Below, piece after piece: positions 47,054 to 58,407 of a stretch of 64,000 bases of DNA (position 1 is its first letter; each line of letters starts with the position of its first letter). Position numbers and translations under genes: made by a program. This stretch comes from Corinectria fuckeliana (lineage: Eukaryota; Ascomycota; Sordariomycetes; Hypocreales; Nectriaceae): contig WPDH01000114.1 of NCBI GenBank assembly GCA_019137255.1, positions 62,001 through 126,000 on the forward strand, in the 5' to 3' direction. The notes beneath the pieces are model-generated. The model was not told where the DNA came from, did not search any database, and worked only from the letters and a program-made list of their open reading frames with translations.

Positions 47054-49402
47054 TCACTTCCGCGGATCCCAGTCCCGGTCAATCTCCTCCAGCAACCCCT
47101 CGACGTCGAGCCTCCCAGACCCCAGAACACGCTCCAGGCTGACCAACTTGAAGCTCGCCGCGCTGCTTGTCGTCCCGTCCGGCAGCTGGTTGGCGTCGTC
47201 GTGCACCACCACCAGCCCGTACGGGAAGTCGTCGTTGAGCGCCGCGCCCACGGCGGCGAGGCCATCCGTGTTGCTCACGGCGTCGATGGCGCCGTCGGCC
47301 GACGCCGTCACGGCAAACGTCGCCACGTACTCGTGCGGCGCGCCCCGGCGGTAGACGTTGTACGCGCTGACGCCCTGGCAGGACACGAGGACGAAGCCCT
47401 GGTCGGGCTTGGGGCCGACGACCAGCGTGACGCCCTCGACGTCGCCGTGGAGGTGGCCGTCGCCAACCTCGGCCACCAGCACGGCCGCGTCCTCCGAGTC
47501 CGGCTCCGCCCCGTACCTCCAGAGCGCAGAGGGCTCCTCGCCGAGGAAGATCCAGCCGTTCTCCTCGTCGGCGACACATCCCTCGACCTGGCCGCCGCTG
47601 CCGCCGGTGAAGTCCCTCACCAGGGCGGTCCGCAGCTGTCCGTCGGCGGTCGACGTCAGCTCGTACTGGAGGTACCGGGCCGACTTTGCGTTGACGAAGA
47701 GGTACTGCTTCCCGGTGCCGGGCGAGCGGTAGGTACAAGAGCCGTAGGGCCGGAAGCCGTCCGCGAGAGGCTGGCTTCCGCCCGGGATGGTGACCAAGGT
47801 GCCGTTCGACAGCATCTCAAAGAGACTACGCCCGTCAGTAAGTCCCAACGCATCTAGGCTGGGCTGTCAGTACTAACCAGAGAGTGTCGTCCTTTCGACA
47901 GGCAGCAACCGCCAAGTCGACTGTGCGATTCCCAGCTTTGAAGCCGTAGATGATGTCGACGTTGTTGGGCTCGCCGGCAGCAAACTCCTGGAGCAGGTTC
48001 CCGGCCAGGTCAAACACGCCCAAGCCAGCCGCGTCTCCCGACTTCATGGTTGCGACAATGCGGGACTCCTCGCGAGCGACGGGCGAGATCCAGATGGCAG
48101 GGTCGTCGCCGTCGCCAGGCCGAGCCTCGGTCTCAAACGACGGCTCGACCAGGAGGAACGAGCAGTGCAGGCCTCCCCATCCCTCGCTACAATCGCACAC
48201 GTTGGGCCCGACACACTCCCCGCGGCCGGAGCAGTTGTCGGTGCAGGTGTACTTGGTGCATTGCTTGCCGGCGAAGCCCGCAAAGCAGTCGCATTTCTTG
48301 TCTTTGACGCAGAACCCCCTGTCGGAGCACCTGTCGCAGATGGAATATTTCTTGGAGTCTTTCTTCTCTGTCCGTGGACTATAGGCCGTGTTCACCTTAA
48401 TGCCGGCTTGGCTGAGAACATTCTCAAGCGAGGTGACGCCAAAGCCGGTAATTTCGTCCGACTCAATCGCGTAGGTCAAAAGGCCGTCGGGATACTTGGA
48501 GGTAGACGCCTGATAGATGCTGAGGCCTTGGATCTCAATGTCTTCCAGCCCAGTCAGGGTCAGAGTGGCCTGAAGCTTGAAGGATTTGTCGTATATGGCG
48601 ACCTTGTCCTCTTGGGCGACGAGAAGGTAGTCAGAACCCTCTTTGCGTGAAACGTAGACGGCCACTCCAGTCACGTCGTTCTCGGCCTCGCCGAACTTGG
48701 TGATCTCGGGTGCTTCAGTGCTCTCCTGTAGCGAAAAGCTGTACACGTCTTTGTCGTCGTCCACGGCCAGGTACATGCGCGACTGCGATGGCGACACGGC
48801 GCAGCCCGAGACCTCGAACGGCGTGTCAAAGGTTTGGACCTACACCACCTGGTCAGCCATGGGATCTTCCCGAGGAGCTGTACTCTCACCTCCAAGATCT
48901 CCATTGTCTTCTTGGTCTCGCGCACAAGCAGCTGCACCGCCCGGCTCTTCCCAAAGAGGAACAGGTAGGCGTTGCCGGCCCGGCTCTTCCACGAGCAGAG
49001 CGCAGACCAGGCCCCGAGCACTTCGAAGTCGGCGTCCCCGACGTGCTCGAGCTCGGGCGCTTCGAAGACGCGGATGACCGAGTCCGGCTGGGCAATGGTG
49101 ACGACCAGGTCTCTGCCCCCGATGCCATACGCGGTGGTGACGAGCTTGGTGCGGCCCGTCACGCGCGAGGAGGCTTCCGCGAGAGAGCCGGAATCGAGGC
49201 TGTAGGCGTGGATGCCGCCCGTATCCGGGTCGCCGTCGTTTCCAATCAACAGGGGCTCCTCATCGGAGTAGTAAACAGTTGTCCAGTCGGATTCGACCTC
49301 GGCGGTGACGGCGGTGACGTTGACGTCCAGCTCAACAGCGGCGGTGACGAGCAAGGCCTGCAGGACAACGGCCAGGAGGGTGACTAGGCCGGAGACGACC
49401 AT
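47054..49402 (-). CDS. Secreted phytase-like beta-propeller protein with EGF-like modules
   Basis: Three exons, 49402-48890, 48839-47878 and 47825-47054, encode 748 aa. A signal peptide (MVVSGLVTLLAVVLQALLVTAA) precedes a first propeller-like region. About residues 336-396 form two adjacent EGF-like modules with conserved cysteines (CSDRGFCVKDKKCDCFAGF and CSGRGECVGPNVCDCSEGW). A second propeller then has DGDDPAIWI, FLGEEPSALWRY and DVEGVTLVV, motifs of 3-phytase-type beta-propellers, which bind calcium and hydrolyse phytate in bacteria. Activity here is inferred from similarity. An in-frame upstream ATG at 49501 would add 33 residues and convert the signal into an anchor. Confidence 0.85.
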
Positions 49403-49639
49403 GATTGCAACGCAGACTCTGTGAGATTGGAAGCAGGAATCGGTTGCCGATGTCGTCGAGCTGTCCCTCGGGGGCCGCCGTGAGCTATATGCAAATGCCA
49501 TCTTTCACAAGACCACGTGTAGCTCGCTCTCCTCACACGCGGCCGAGGTCATTAACTTGCCAGCCAACAGCCCGGACCACGTTCCATCGGCAGCTCAAAC
49601 AAGGGGCGTAGTATATAGCTCAACCTTACGAACGTGGCC

Positions 49640-50040
49640 ACGAGAAGAGATGAGTGACGCGCCTTTATCCAGCGTTCTGGGGTTTGTATATTAGTAATCA
49701 TGTATACGTTTTTAAGAGCTTATAAGGTAAAAGAATAATTTTACTGAGTTAAAGTAGTTTATAAAATTAAATCTTACTTTTTAAATATTAATAAGTTTTG
49801 CTATTTATATAATATTATATTACTATTAATATAGTATTTTTTAAGCGTGAGAAAAGTATACTTTCTTTATAACTAAATAATATAAAATAGCAAGTCCTAA
49901 CTTTACTTTATTTATCTCTACAGCAAAGGTTATTTAACCCCCTAGCAATACCTAAACAAAAACCATGTATAGGTAAATCACTTTTTACCCTAAACACTAT
50001 AGCAAGAGAGAGCCAAACAGGCGGCAAAGGCCGGGCTAGA
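49640..50040. repeat. AT-rich block, left flank of the unknown gene
   Basis: Very AT-rich sequence (about 49680-50000) dominated by TA-rich words, with no coding frame. It is abrupt against GC-rich neighbours and resembles RIP-mutated repeat DNA. Confidence 0.6.
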
Positions 50041-50091
50041 CTTCTCAGACTTGGGCGTCTTGAGCGCCTTGGGCGCCTTGGGCGTTAGGAC

Positions 50092-51705
50092 CTAGAGAGC
50101 GGGGGTTGTTTTAGGCTGCTTAAAGGGACGGCTAGAGGGCGACACTGAGGGGGCGTCAGATAATGCCTCACTCCTCGAATCCTCGACAAGTTTGGCAGAC
50201 TTGGGAAGCGGCTTGGGTTTGCGCCCACGCTTTCGAGCAGCGGACGGCAGTTGAGCCGTAGGAACGGCGGATGCCGGGCGGGCAGACGGATCCGCAACGA
50301 GAGGCATGACACGCCCTAGAGTCAACTGAACAGGCGCGGGAGGAGGCTGAATAGAATAATTCGTTCGTACAGGCGTCATGGAGGACGCCCGAGCCGAAAG
50401 GGCGACGACAGAAGCGGGACGCTTAGAGATTTGTGGAGTTCTCTCCACGGTCGGCAAGATAGGAGCGGCGGAGACGGCGGACTTGGCTGGGGCGCGGCGA
50501 GGGGTTGCTCCCGGAACGACGCGGACTTTAGGATTCGCGGCAGGAAGGAACTCAGCCTCAGCCGATGAGGTGCTTCCGTCATTAGAAACAGGCAGAGGAG
50601 TGCCATAATAAGGGTGAAGGTGAGGAGAGGGATAAGGCAAGATAGCTGCCTCACAGAGAGGTCGGCGAAGAGGGGGCGAGGAACGGAGATGGTTCCCCTC
50701 AACCCCGCCAACTGTGAACCCCCCCTCTCCTGCTTTGTCCACAGAAGAGACACTGCTGCCATCTACCTCCGCCTCAATGAAGCCGACGGCGCTTAAGGGA
50801 CCGCTGACGGCCCCACGACGAAGTGGACGCTGTCCTCGGAACAGGAGAACACAACAGGGGCCGGGAAGCCCCTTGTTGAACGCTCGGGTGACTCCCTCAA
50901 CGATAGCTCTGTTTAGAGACACCTTGTACGCACGGAGTTTCTTCTCCTCAATGTCGCGAACAGGAGTGTCCATGGCGTGATTCAGGCGACCAAGCGCCGA
51001 CTTGACGGTCAGAGCGGCACTGTCGTCTTGAAGGTAAGGAGCCGTGGCACTCTCGATCATGGCGTGCAGGTGTCCAAGATTGAGGCCCGTCAACAAGCCG
51101 GTCTACGGCAAATGTTAGGCGAAACCAATAACAGTAAGGAAGAGAACATACCTCCCAACGGAACTGGAGGATCTGGATCTCGGCCATCTGCTGAGTCAAC
51201 TGGAGCTGGCACTCTGCGATCCGCTGGGCGTTGACCGCGGCGGACTTCGTCGAGGCATTGGTCGCATCAAACATGGCGGAGTGCAGGGCCCGGAAAGCAG
51301 ACGCTGCCTCGTGGGCGGCGCGAGCTACGCGCCAGCGCTGCAACGGCTCCAGGGGCGGCAGCATTTCGTCATCAGTCTCGTCAGGGAAGTCTCGTAAGTG
51401 ATGCAACGACAACTTGTTCTAAAAGTAGGACGCTGCTCCTAAGAACTCGACGGGAATCTAAAAGGAGAGGTCAACAAAGATAGCGACAGATGGCCGAACT
51501 CACGATGACATACCGCACTGCATTTACCGTGGTTCACCTCACATAGGACACAGCGTTCCTCGAGGGAGCCACGAACACAAGAAAGGCCCAGCCAGCTAGA
51601 CTTTGACGTGAGGCAGGCAAAGCACGGCGTGTCGCCAGGGAACATGAGGAGGAACGGTTTCTCCTCATAATGATTGAGGATTTGACCTGCCCGGAGAAAC
51701 GACAT
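50092..51705 (-). CDS. Unknown protein, about 489 aa, cysteine-rich N-terminus, in an AT-rich island
   Basis: Three exons fit: 51705-51514, 51418-51152 and 51102-50092, with lengths summing to 490 codons including stop. The N-terminal region has six cysteines in a zinc-finger-like array (CFACLTSKSSWLGLSC, CVLCEVNHGKC). A central helical region follows (RWRVARAAHEAASAFRALHS, QRIAECQLQLTQQMAEIQIL), probably a coiled coil, then a long Ser/Pro/Ala-rich disordered tail with a basic stretch RKRGRKPKPLPK like an AT-hook. I do not recognise the family. Cysteine array, coiled coil and AT-hook-like segment suggest DNA binding, but that is inference. An alternative shorter first intron would leave an in-frame TAG at 51421. 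Both flanks are AT-rich. Confidence 0.6.
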
Positions 51706-52262
51706 GAAGGGCGATGGTTCTGCAAACGTTCGGCAGGACCCGTAAGCACCGGAAGGGGGGAAAAGGATGGAAAAAGAAAAAAAGAGGTGGTTCCGGCAAT
51801 CGCGGAGGAGATGTGTCGGTGAGGTTGAGGGGAAAATTACAACAAGCGAGACGGGGAATAATAAACACGGTCATGAAGCGACGGGGAAGACCGTCGACTG
51901 ACACACCCCACTATAAACACAGCGGCCGCAATAACAAACCCGCCACCTGCCGGACAGTCATTGACTTTTCGCTGCGTTGCCTTAACAATGTAAGGCATAA
52001 ATTGTTAAAAGGCTTTTATTAGCACTTAAATAACTTAGCTATAGATAGATGTGTATATATTGTGTATATATTGTGTATATCTATTTAGGCTGGCTTAGCT
52101 GTTATTAAGAGTTTATAAAAGGGGGTTTTAATTATCTTTTAATCTATATTGTAATATAACTAAAATATTTAACTTATAAAATTAAAATTAATTAACTGTA
52201 TTTAAAAGTTATATAGCTTTACTAAAAAGAATTCATAAATAAATAAAACACTCTACACTCTC
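51706..52262. repeat. AT-rich block, right flank, with short tandem repeat
   Basis: From about 51980 to 52260 the sequence is AT-rich and contains about three tandem copies of TGTGTATATAT at about 52048-52081. No coding signal. Together with the block at 49640 it encloses the unknown gene. Confidence 0.6.
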
Positions 52263-53396
52263 TTAGAAGCCGCCCGTCGCGAGATGCAGCTCTGACGACG
52301 ACTTAGACAAGTCCCCTCTGTCAAACGTCTTTGCTGGCCCAATCGTCGAGCCCATCGACGACTTCCGCCCGAGGCTCCCGGCCTCGTCGTCGTGTCTGTC
52401 TTCGCGCTGCACCACAATCTCCGTCGTCATCATCACCCGGTCATCGCGGTGCATCGGCGCCCTGTGAGCTTGATCCAACGACGACGCGCCCTCCTCGCCG
52501 CCCATGGCGTACGCCTGGTACGAGACGTCGCCGGCGGGCTTGGACCCTACCTCGCCGATGTACGTGTCGAGGGCGATGCCCGTCCTGTTGCTCGTGTTGT
52601 GCGTGCGGCTCCGCGGGTCCGAGCTGTTGTCCTTGTTCCCCGTCGTCATCTCCACCAGCCGGTTCAGGATGGTGAACTCGAGCTTCAGCTTGGTGCTGTA
52701 GACGAAGGCCTTGTACGACGTCTGGTACTGGTACTGGTTCGCGTACTCGAGCCCGAGGATGGTGATGTCCAGGAGGATGATGACGAGGTTGACGAGGATG
52801 AGGTGGTTCATCAGGCGGCGGCTTGCCCTGCCGTTGCCCATGGTGCGCTCGAGGCGCATGAGCTTGATGGTTTCGACAATGTAGAAGCTGGAGATGATGA
52901 TTTCCTGAAGAAAGAAGACGGTGACCTGGATCTTCTCCATGATGGAATACGGCTGGACCCAGGGGTCGGGGTTGCTGGAAAACGAGCCGAAAATCATGGG
53001 GATAACGGCGCCGTGGCACACAACACCATCGACAGTGATGATCCACAAGACCATCTTCAACCGCAGCCGATTGTGCAGCACCAGATGCAGCCGCGACCAC
53101 AGCACCAGCGACTGGCCGGTGACCATGGCCACCCAGCCGAGGTTGATCAAGGTGGCGGCCAGATACCCGAGCGCCGGCGACGCAAAGTACTTGACGAGGA
53201 AGCCGGCGCAGTAGAGGGGGATGCCCCAGGACGCGACCAGGAACGACCAGAAGTAGAGGCCCGAGTGCCGCTTGAAGGTGCCCCAGATGATGCACAGCAG
53301 CTCCACGACGTTGTACATGGCGATGGACAGGAACACGATGATGATGTAGAGGGCGCTCTGGGAGAAGCCCTCGGTCCCGGAACCGAAGCTGCCCAT
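52263..53396 (-). CDS. Seven-TM integral membrane protein, DUF7703-like
   Basis: A single exon encodes 377 aa. Seven hydrophobic segments lie in the first 250 residues, for example ALYIIIVFLSIAMYNVVELL, LYFWSFLVASWGIPLYCAGF, LGYLAATLINLGWVAMVTG, VFFLQEIIISSFYIVETIKL and LILVNLVIILLDITILGLEY. The cytosolic C-terminal 130 residues are hydrophilic, with Ser- and Asp-rich stretches. This matches a fungal family of seven-TM proteins that resemble receptors in topology. Function is unknown; a GPCR-like role would be speculation. Confidence 0.85.
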   Translation of the reverse strand: MGSFGSGTEGFSQSALYIIIVFLSIAMYNVVELLCIIWGTFKRHSGLYFWSFLVASWGIPLYCAGFLVKYFASPALGYLAATLINLGWVAMVTGQSLVLWSRLHLVLHNRLRLKMVLWIITVDGVVCHGAVIPMIFGSFSSNPDPWVQPYSIMEKIQVTVFFLQEIIISSFYIVETIKLMRLERTMGNGRASRRLMNHLILVNLVIILLDITILGLEYANQYQYQTSYKAFVYSTKLKLEFTILNRLVEMTTGNKDNSSDPRSRTHNTSNRTGIALDTYIGEVGSKPAGDVSYQAYAMGGEEGASSLDQAHRAPMHRDDRVMMTTEIVVQREDRHDDEAGSLGRKSSMGSTIGPAKTFDRGDLSKSSSELHLATGGF

Positions 53397-56175
53397 GGCT
53401 GCGGAGATGGAGGGACCACGGGATTAGGTCGGGTGATAATACAGGTAAAGTCGAGGGCCTATAAGAGGGCAGAGGTGGAAAGATCAAGCAAACGCAGAAC
53501 CCATCGACACGAGCCAAGACGGGAGTTTAATAGATATGTAGTTTACAGCCTGCAGGGGGGGCAACGTTTCCGACATTCACCTCGTTGCTCGGTCTCTGAT
53601 CGGCAGTCAGCTCGCTTGGCAGAGGTCTTGTTGGGACAAGCCTCGAACTTAGGCCACGAGTATACCGTGCTGTGAAGATGGCTACAAGCTGCACCAACGT
53701 CCAAGCAGGCAGTACGTTAAGAGATGCCCTAATGCGGCCGATCCCCCGGTGTAGTGTACGGAGTCCATCCCCGGCGAGCCAGTAGAGGCCGGATCGACCA
53801 GGTCCGGGACTGTATAACTGCGCTGGTCGGCTCCAGGATGCGATTCCAGACAGAGCGTGGAACCTGCCAGTTTGTCCACATATCGTACGTCAAAGGCCCA
53901 ACGTTGGCTACGGCTCACGAGTCAGTCGCTTGACTCGCTCCCCAGCCTCGACTGCCACACCGAGCATGGGGCCTGGGGGGGCTGCGAATGCTTGGTTTCC
54001 GTCGATCCCGTCCCAGAGATGAATGAGCGACCGCGGACCGCGGACCGCGTACGTGAACGGGTGCGTTCAGAGCGTTGGAAGGATCTCTAGCGGGGAGACC
54101 GGACTCGTCACCCGAACATGCCCAGGCACGAAAGTACATAGAAGGTCTACAGGGCAGCAGAGCCGGAATAGGGTTCGACTAACTGGTTAGTGCGGTCGAG
54201 TTTTGACGCGCCGGACAATGCCTTGTTGGTTGATGGTGCTGACTGTTGTAAAAGGACGATGAAATAGAGTCAGTTTTCTTTTGTGGGATCTGAGTTGGAA
54301 CTAGACGTCAGAGGCTGCAGAAGAAGCCGACTTTTCCAGGAACAAGTCATCTTGTTTGCTTCTTCTTCGATCTCGTCTAAAGTAACATCTCGAGGCCTTC
54401 TAGAAGATCCCTACTGTCCTGTTCCATTAAGAGGGTGCCGAGTCTCATCGCAACTATGCCCGAATCAACTTCAACCAATACCACTAACTCCGGCCTCAAC
54501 CTCGCAACCGTCAGCAAGGCCATTGTTCCCAGTAGGTAGATCCAACACTTCCCCAAGCTGCAACCACAATGCCGGTCGCCATCCCCCTCCCCTCGCATCT
54601 CCGCACCTACGCAGATCTGCAAAAAGCTGGACGCCGCTAGCATCTAGCACGGCTTTAGTGAGCGCCACGACGCAGCGGGAAACCCAGTCAAAAGGTGCCG
54701 GCAACGCGTTTTGGTACCGATAACCCAGGATCGGAAATGCCATTCCTGGTGTTCGTCACTCCCCCGCAGTTTTAGTGGATGCTGGCTGCTCTTGGCGTTG
54801 GACCTCTGCCCGAGCGAAGTCGTTTGTGGCTTGCGTCGAGTACATTCCGTATTTGGAGACGCCTCATGCAGTGTCCCTTTTCATAACCGTAGTATCTTTG
54901 AAAAATAGTTTATCAGGGCGCTGAGCGGATGACGGAAAATTGTCTAGTTCTAGAAACAATGGAAGCATTGCGAATGCGGTGGTGTAAAGGGTTTCCTTGG
55001 GTGTTGATGAGGGGAGTCATGGAGATGAGCCTAGTACATGCCGATCGATACACCAGGCTACCAGTGAAGGCTTACACGGTCATGAGCGATAAATACTCAG
55101 CATCAAACCCACACTTGCCTGCCAATATCCCTCAAATGGTTGGCTTGGTTGGCACGCTGAGACGGAGCGTTTGACCTTAACCCGGCCTAGCCTTGCTCCC
55201 TCCGACTCGTCGAATCTTGCCATCTGACGAGAATGGGCACATGCAGGAACTGGGCCTAGAGAAGGCCATACCTGTAGATGGCGCAGGCTGATCTCTTCCG
55301 CTGCGTCGGTCGTCGACCGTCAAAGCGTGGCCGGGAGCGAGCGACCATTGCCGCGCGCACCCTTGTCCTTGGAGCCGGGAACTATTGCTGCCAAAGACAA
55401 CCCCATGATCCCGAGTATCTAAGTTGAGGCGGGATAGCGTCGCTCCACGCAGGGATTCGCATCTTAGAATGAGATTACGAGAGGGCCGTAAGCAAAGGCA
55501 GAGACGCACAGGGCGCTGGTGAGAGGACTGACGCATAGTTACGTGGAGTCTTGGCTGTGAGGCTGTTACTAAGTGATGGAACATACTCATGTAGCTGGAG
55601 CTTGCTGACTGTCGAGGAACTGTGATAGGGAGACGCTGCTACTGAAGACATGACCTGCAATCTCTGAAAGAACATAGACTATCCATGTTAACTGTTGAGT
55701 CCATCGCACATATTATCGTTTATTGACTTGTTTTCATCACTTCCCTTTAGACCAAGCGGACAACACGACCGACTCAACACCAGCAGCATGATACGGGATA
55801 CCGCACTCACGATGAACACGTTCATTAACAGAGAACGAGCCTGTCTTCTGTCACCTCAACGCAGCTCCAAGCCTGCGAATAGCATTGCATTACTGAAGCT
55901 GCTATGCGTGTCCGCTTATTCACCCCTGGAGCTGCAGCCAAACAAGCCTCTTGTTCAACGACGCAATGCCTGAACCTGCGAACATCCGCGGCGCACAAAG
56001 CGATGGCCTCGGTGACACACGGACATGTATGAGCAGAAGCCATCTATAAATCTATTGGCTCTGACCGACGATACTCGAAGACAAATCACCAAGCCCGGCT
56101 CACAATCGCCCATCTAATACACACACAGCATCGACGGATTCGAAGGCCGCCCGCCTAGAAACCACCCTGTAAACG
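53397..56175. other. Intergenic region, 2.8 kb
   Basis: I examined this for genes and found none I can support. Short frames (for example 54283-54723 plus and 55177-55590 minus) lack motifs, coding bias and good splice options. It contains the promoters of both flanking genes. Confidence 0.45.
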
Positions 56176-57420
56176 ATGGCTTCCTCCGGACGACCAGGCC
56201 TGACCTTTGGCTACGAACTCGAGTTCATGTCTCCGGTGCCGAAGCTGCAGAAGGGACTGAAAGCTGCTGCGAGGCTGAACGTCGCGAGCCAGATGGCCGA
56301 GCGCACCTCGCTGCCCGTTGGCTGCGAGTGCCTCGGCCACATCATAGGCTCTTGTCCCGCATGCGAGCGCGTTCCCGCGGACCAGATGCATGATGGAATC
56401 CGCCTCGTGTCGGCGGGAAACCTCGCCGTCGCGCCGGGCACGCCGCTCGAGGGCACCCACTTCATCTTCAAGCAGGAGCACCTCGACGGGGAGCTCTCGA
56501 AGCTCAACATGGAGCGGAGGTGGCCCGGCATCGAGATGGCCACGCCCGTCTTCCACGCCGGTGAGTTGCGCCAAGGGTTGCCCACCATGAAGGTCGCCGT
56601 CTCGGCCCTCCGTGACATGGACGCCGACATCACCGCCGACGCGTCCTGCGGGCTGCACGTGCACGTCGGCGTCGAGGGCGGCATGACGGTGCTCCTGGCC
56701 AAGAAGATCATGACGCTCGTCATGGTCCTCGAGAACACCCTGCTGCTCCATCTGTGCGCTCCGTGCCGGGCGTCGAGCCCGTTCGCCGCCCCTTTCCACC
56801 TCGAGTCGTTCCTTGGCGCGGGGAGCATCCCGGATACTGACAGCGCCTTCGACCCCTCCCGCAGCCGCGACATGATGGCCGCGCACATCCCCGAGGCGGG
56901 CGCCATGAAGCCTGCGGCGTGGAACAACCGCAACCCAGACGGGTTCCGCGCCATGTTCGAGGTCGTCTGGGAGAGCAAGTCGCTCCAGAGGCTCTGCGCG
57001 CTCACGCAGAAGAAGTTCGGCATGCGGGGCGGCTGCTACGTCTCCCTGCGCGACTACAAGGGCCGGTCGCGGACGTCGGGCTGCAAGGCCGGCCTGGAGC
57101 AGACGCCGTCGACCATCGAGTTCCGGTACGCGCAGATGAGCTTCGACGTGGGCTTCCTGCACAACTGGACCGAGGTCCTGTTCCGGGTGGTGCAGCTCGC
57201 CCAGCAGGACGCCGACGGCTTCAAGAAGTCCCTGGCTTCGATTTATGAGCTTGCGGACAAGGCCCTCCAGAACGGCGAGGAGCCGTGGCAGGCGCTCCTC
57301 GGGACCGTTCTTCAGCTGGAGCACCGGATCCCAGCGTGGAGAGAGCAGAGGCGGAAGTACTGCGAGGGAGAGGACATCTCGCTCCTTGACAAGGACGAGC
57401 TCCTCCTGCCTACTGCGTAG
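56176..57420 (+). CDS. Putative amidoligase (ATP-grasp-unrelated COOH-NH2 ligase, Amidoligase_2 type)
   Basis: A single exon encodes 414 aa. It opens with GLTFGYELEFMSPV, the GxELEF motif of the glutamine-synthetase-like amidoligase superfamily, which supplies metal ligands. Later come DASCGLHVHVGVEGG (the CGLHVHV core) and TIEFRYAQMSFD (IEFR), the two further signature blocks. Members of the superfamily form amide or peptide-like bonds using ATP; fungal members are uncharacterised as far as I know. All three blocks are present, so the enzyme is probably active. No biosynthetic cluster is visible around it, so the substrate is unknown. Confidence 0.9.
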   Translation: MASSGRPGLTFGYELEFMSPVPKLQKGLKAAARLNVASQMAERTSLPVGCECLGHIIGSCPACERVPADQMHDGIRLVSAGNLAVAPGTPLEGTHFIFKQEHLDGELSKLNMERRWPGIEMATPVFHAGELRQGLPTMKVAVSALRDMDADITADASCGLHVHVGVEGGMTVLLAKKIMTLVMVLENTLLLHLCAPCRASSPFAAPFHLESFLGAGSIPDTDSAFDPSRSRDMMAAHIPEAGAMKPAAWNNRNPDGFRAMFEVVWESKSLQRLCALTQKKFGMRGGCYVSLRDYKGRSRTSGCKAGLEQTPSTIEFRYAQMSFDVGFLHNWTEVLFRVVQLAQQDADGFKKSLASIYELADKALQNGEEPWQALLGTVLQLEHRIPAWREQRRKYCEGEDISLLDKDELLLPTA

Positions 57421-57996
57421 AGAAAGGCGTTAAGCTAGCCTGTTGCCGATCAGCAGTGCTAGCAATGGCTGCTAGACCTTGAGCTTGGACAGTTTGTCAA
57501 CGGAGTTGTGGAGGCACAAAAATAGACGCCCTGGTACTTGGGATTGGTTGGTGCCTGCAAAGATAGACAGGTCGCATCATAGAGAAAATAGACGAGAATA
57601 TGGGTTCTCTTATAACCGCCTGACTTGGTATTTGTGATATGCTCGACTCCATGAATGGTGAATGAGATGCGATAAAAACACAGCGCTTCTATATTAGAGG
57701 GCGATGACAAACCCAGAAACCAGACCGAATCAAGTTGGCTCGGGGTCAGTCTCTGGCACATCGTCTGTCCATACGTATAACACGACCACATCCACCCTAA
57801 GACCAAACTCCGGGCCTAGGCCGGACATGGCCCCACCCGGCACGGAGCGCGGAGTGGGGCCGAGTCAAAGAGCTCCAGAGAGAAACGGAACAGAACAGTA
57901 ATGGGAAGACTCCCTAGGCAACAACCAGACGCTCAAATTCAAGACAAGTCCGTTCCCGCCGCATCACATACGTCGACTCCCCCAAACTGCCAGCCC
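57421..57996. other. Intergenic region between convergent genes
   Basis: Nothing supported. Confidence 0.45.
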
Positions 57997-58407
57997 TCAA
58001 ACCGCTCCCCTCGACCCCCCATCCCGCTCCCGGTCCCTCTCCACCACCTCGGCCGTCGTCTCCCCGGCCGCTCCGCCCAGGTACCGCCCGGGGGCCTGCC
58101 AGCTGGTGCTCGGCGGCGCGCACGTCTCGGCGCACTTGACGCAGGCCAGGTCCGACTTGCGGTAGCTGCCCTTGATGACGCGCTTCTCGTCGAAGGCGTA
58201 CCGCGGGCACCGCATCGTCGGCACCGCGTTGCGCCCGTGCAGCCGCCGCTGGTAGTCGCACGCCGCGCCCAGGTCGTCGACGGCGAAGAACATTTCGATG
58301 TGGTGGAAGGCCTCGCCGCCGATGACGACCCGCCCGCGCGACATCTGCGGGCAGGCCGCGCCCTTGGCGCATGAGCAGACCATTTGCTGGAACGCGTATG
58401 TGCACAT
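57997..58407 (-). CDS. Small cysteine-rich protein of unknown function, 136 aa
   Basis: A single exon encodes 136 aa starting MCTYAFQQMVCSCAKGAACP. Nine cysteines are concentrated in MCTYAF..VCSC..AACP and DLACVKCAETCAP, suggesting metal binding; no signal peptide is seen. The middle (IEMFFAVDDLGAACDYQRRL) looks folded and the tail is Glu/Arg-rich. I do not recognise a family. GC-rich sequence inflates open frames here, so the gene is likely but not certain. Confidence 0.5.
   Translation of the reverse strand: MCTYAFQQMVCSCAKGAACPQMSRGRVVIGGEAFHHIEMFFAVDDLGAACDYQRRLHGRNAVPTMRCPRYAFDEKRVIKGSYRKSDLACVKCAETCAPPSTSWQAPGRYLGGAAGETTAEVVERDRERDGGSRGAV

Noticed and set aside
47036..47857. Plus-strand frame of 273 codons over the phytase-like gene
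   Set aside because: It is a shadow of the minus-strand exon, with no recognisable motif and no good start context.
52392..53675. Plus-strand frame of 427 codons opposite the seven-TM gene
   Set aside because: Low-complexity Asp/Val/Arg composition typical of an antisense shadow in GC-rich sequence.
54283..55590. Several 60-150-codon frames in the 2.8-kb gap
   Set aside because: None has a signal peptide, domain motif or coherent splice structure; composition is like random sequence.
56155..57324. Minus-strand frame of 389 codons opposite the amidoligase
   Set aside because: Composition is Arg/Gly/His/Val-rich and it lies fully antisense to a gene with clear family motifs.
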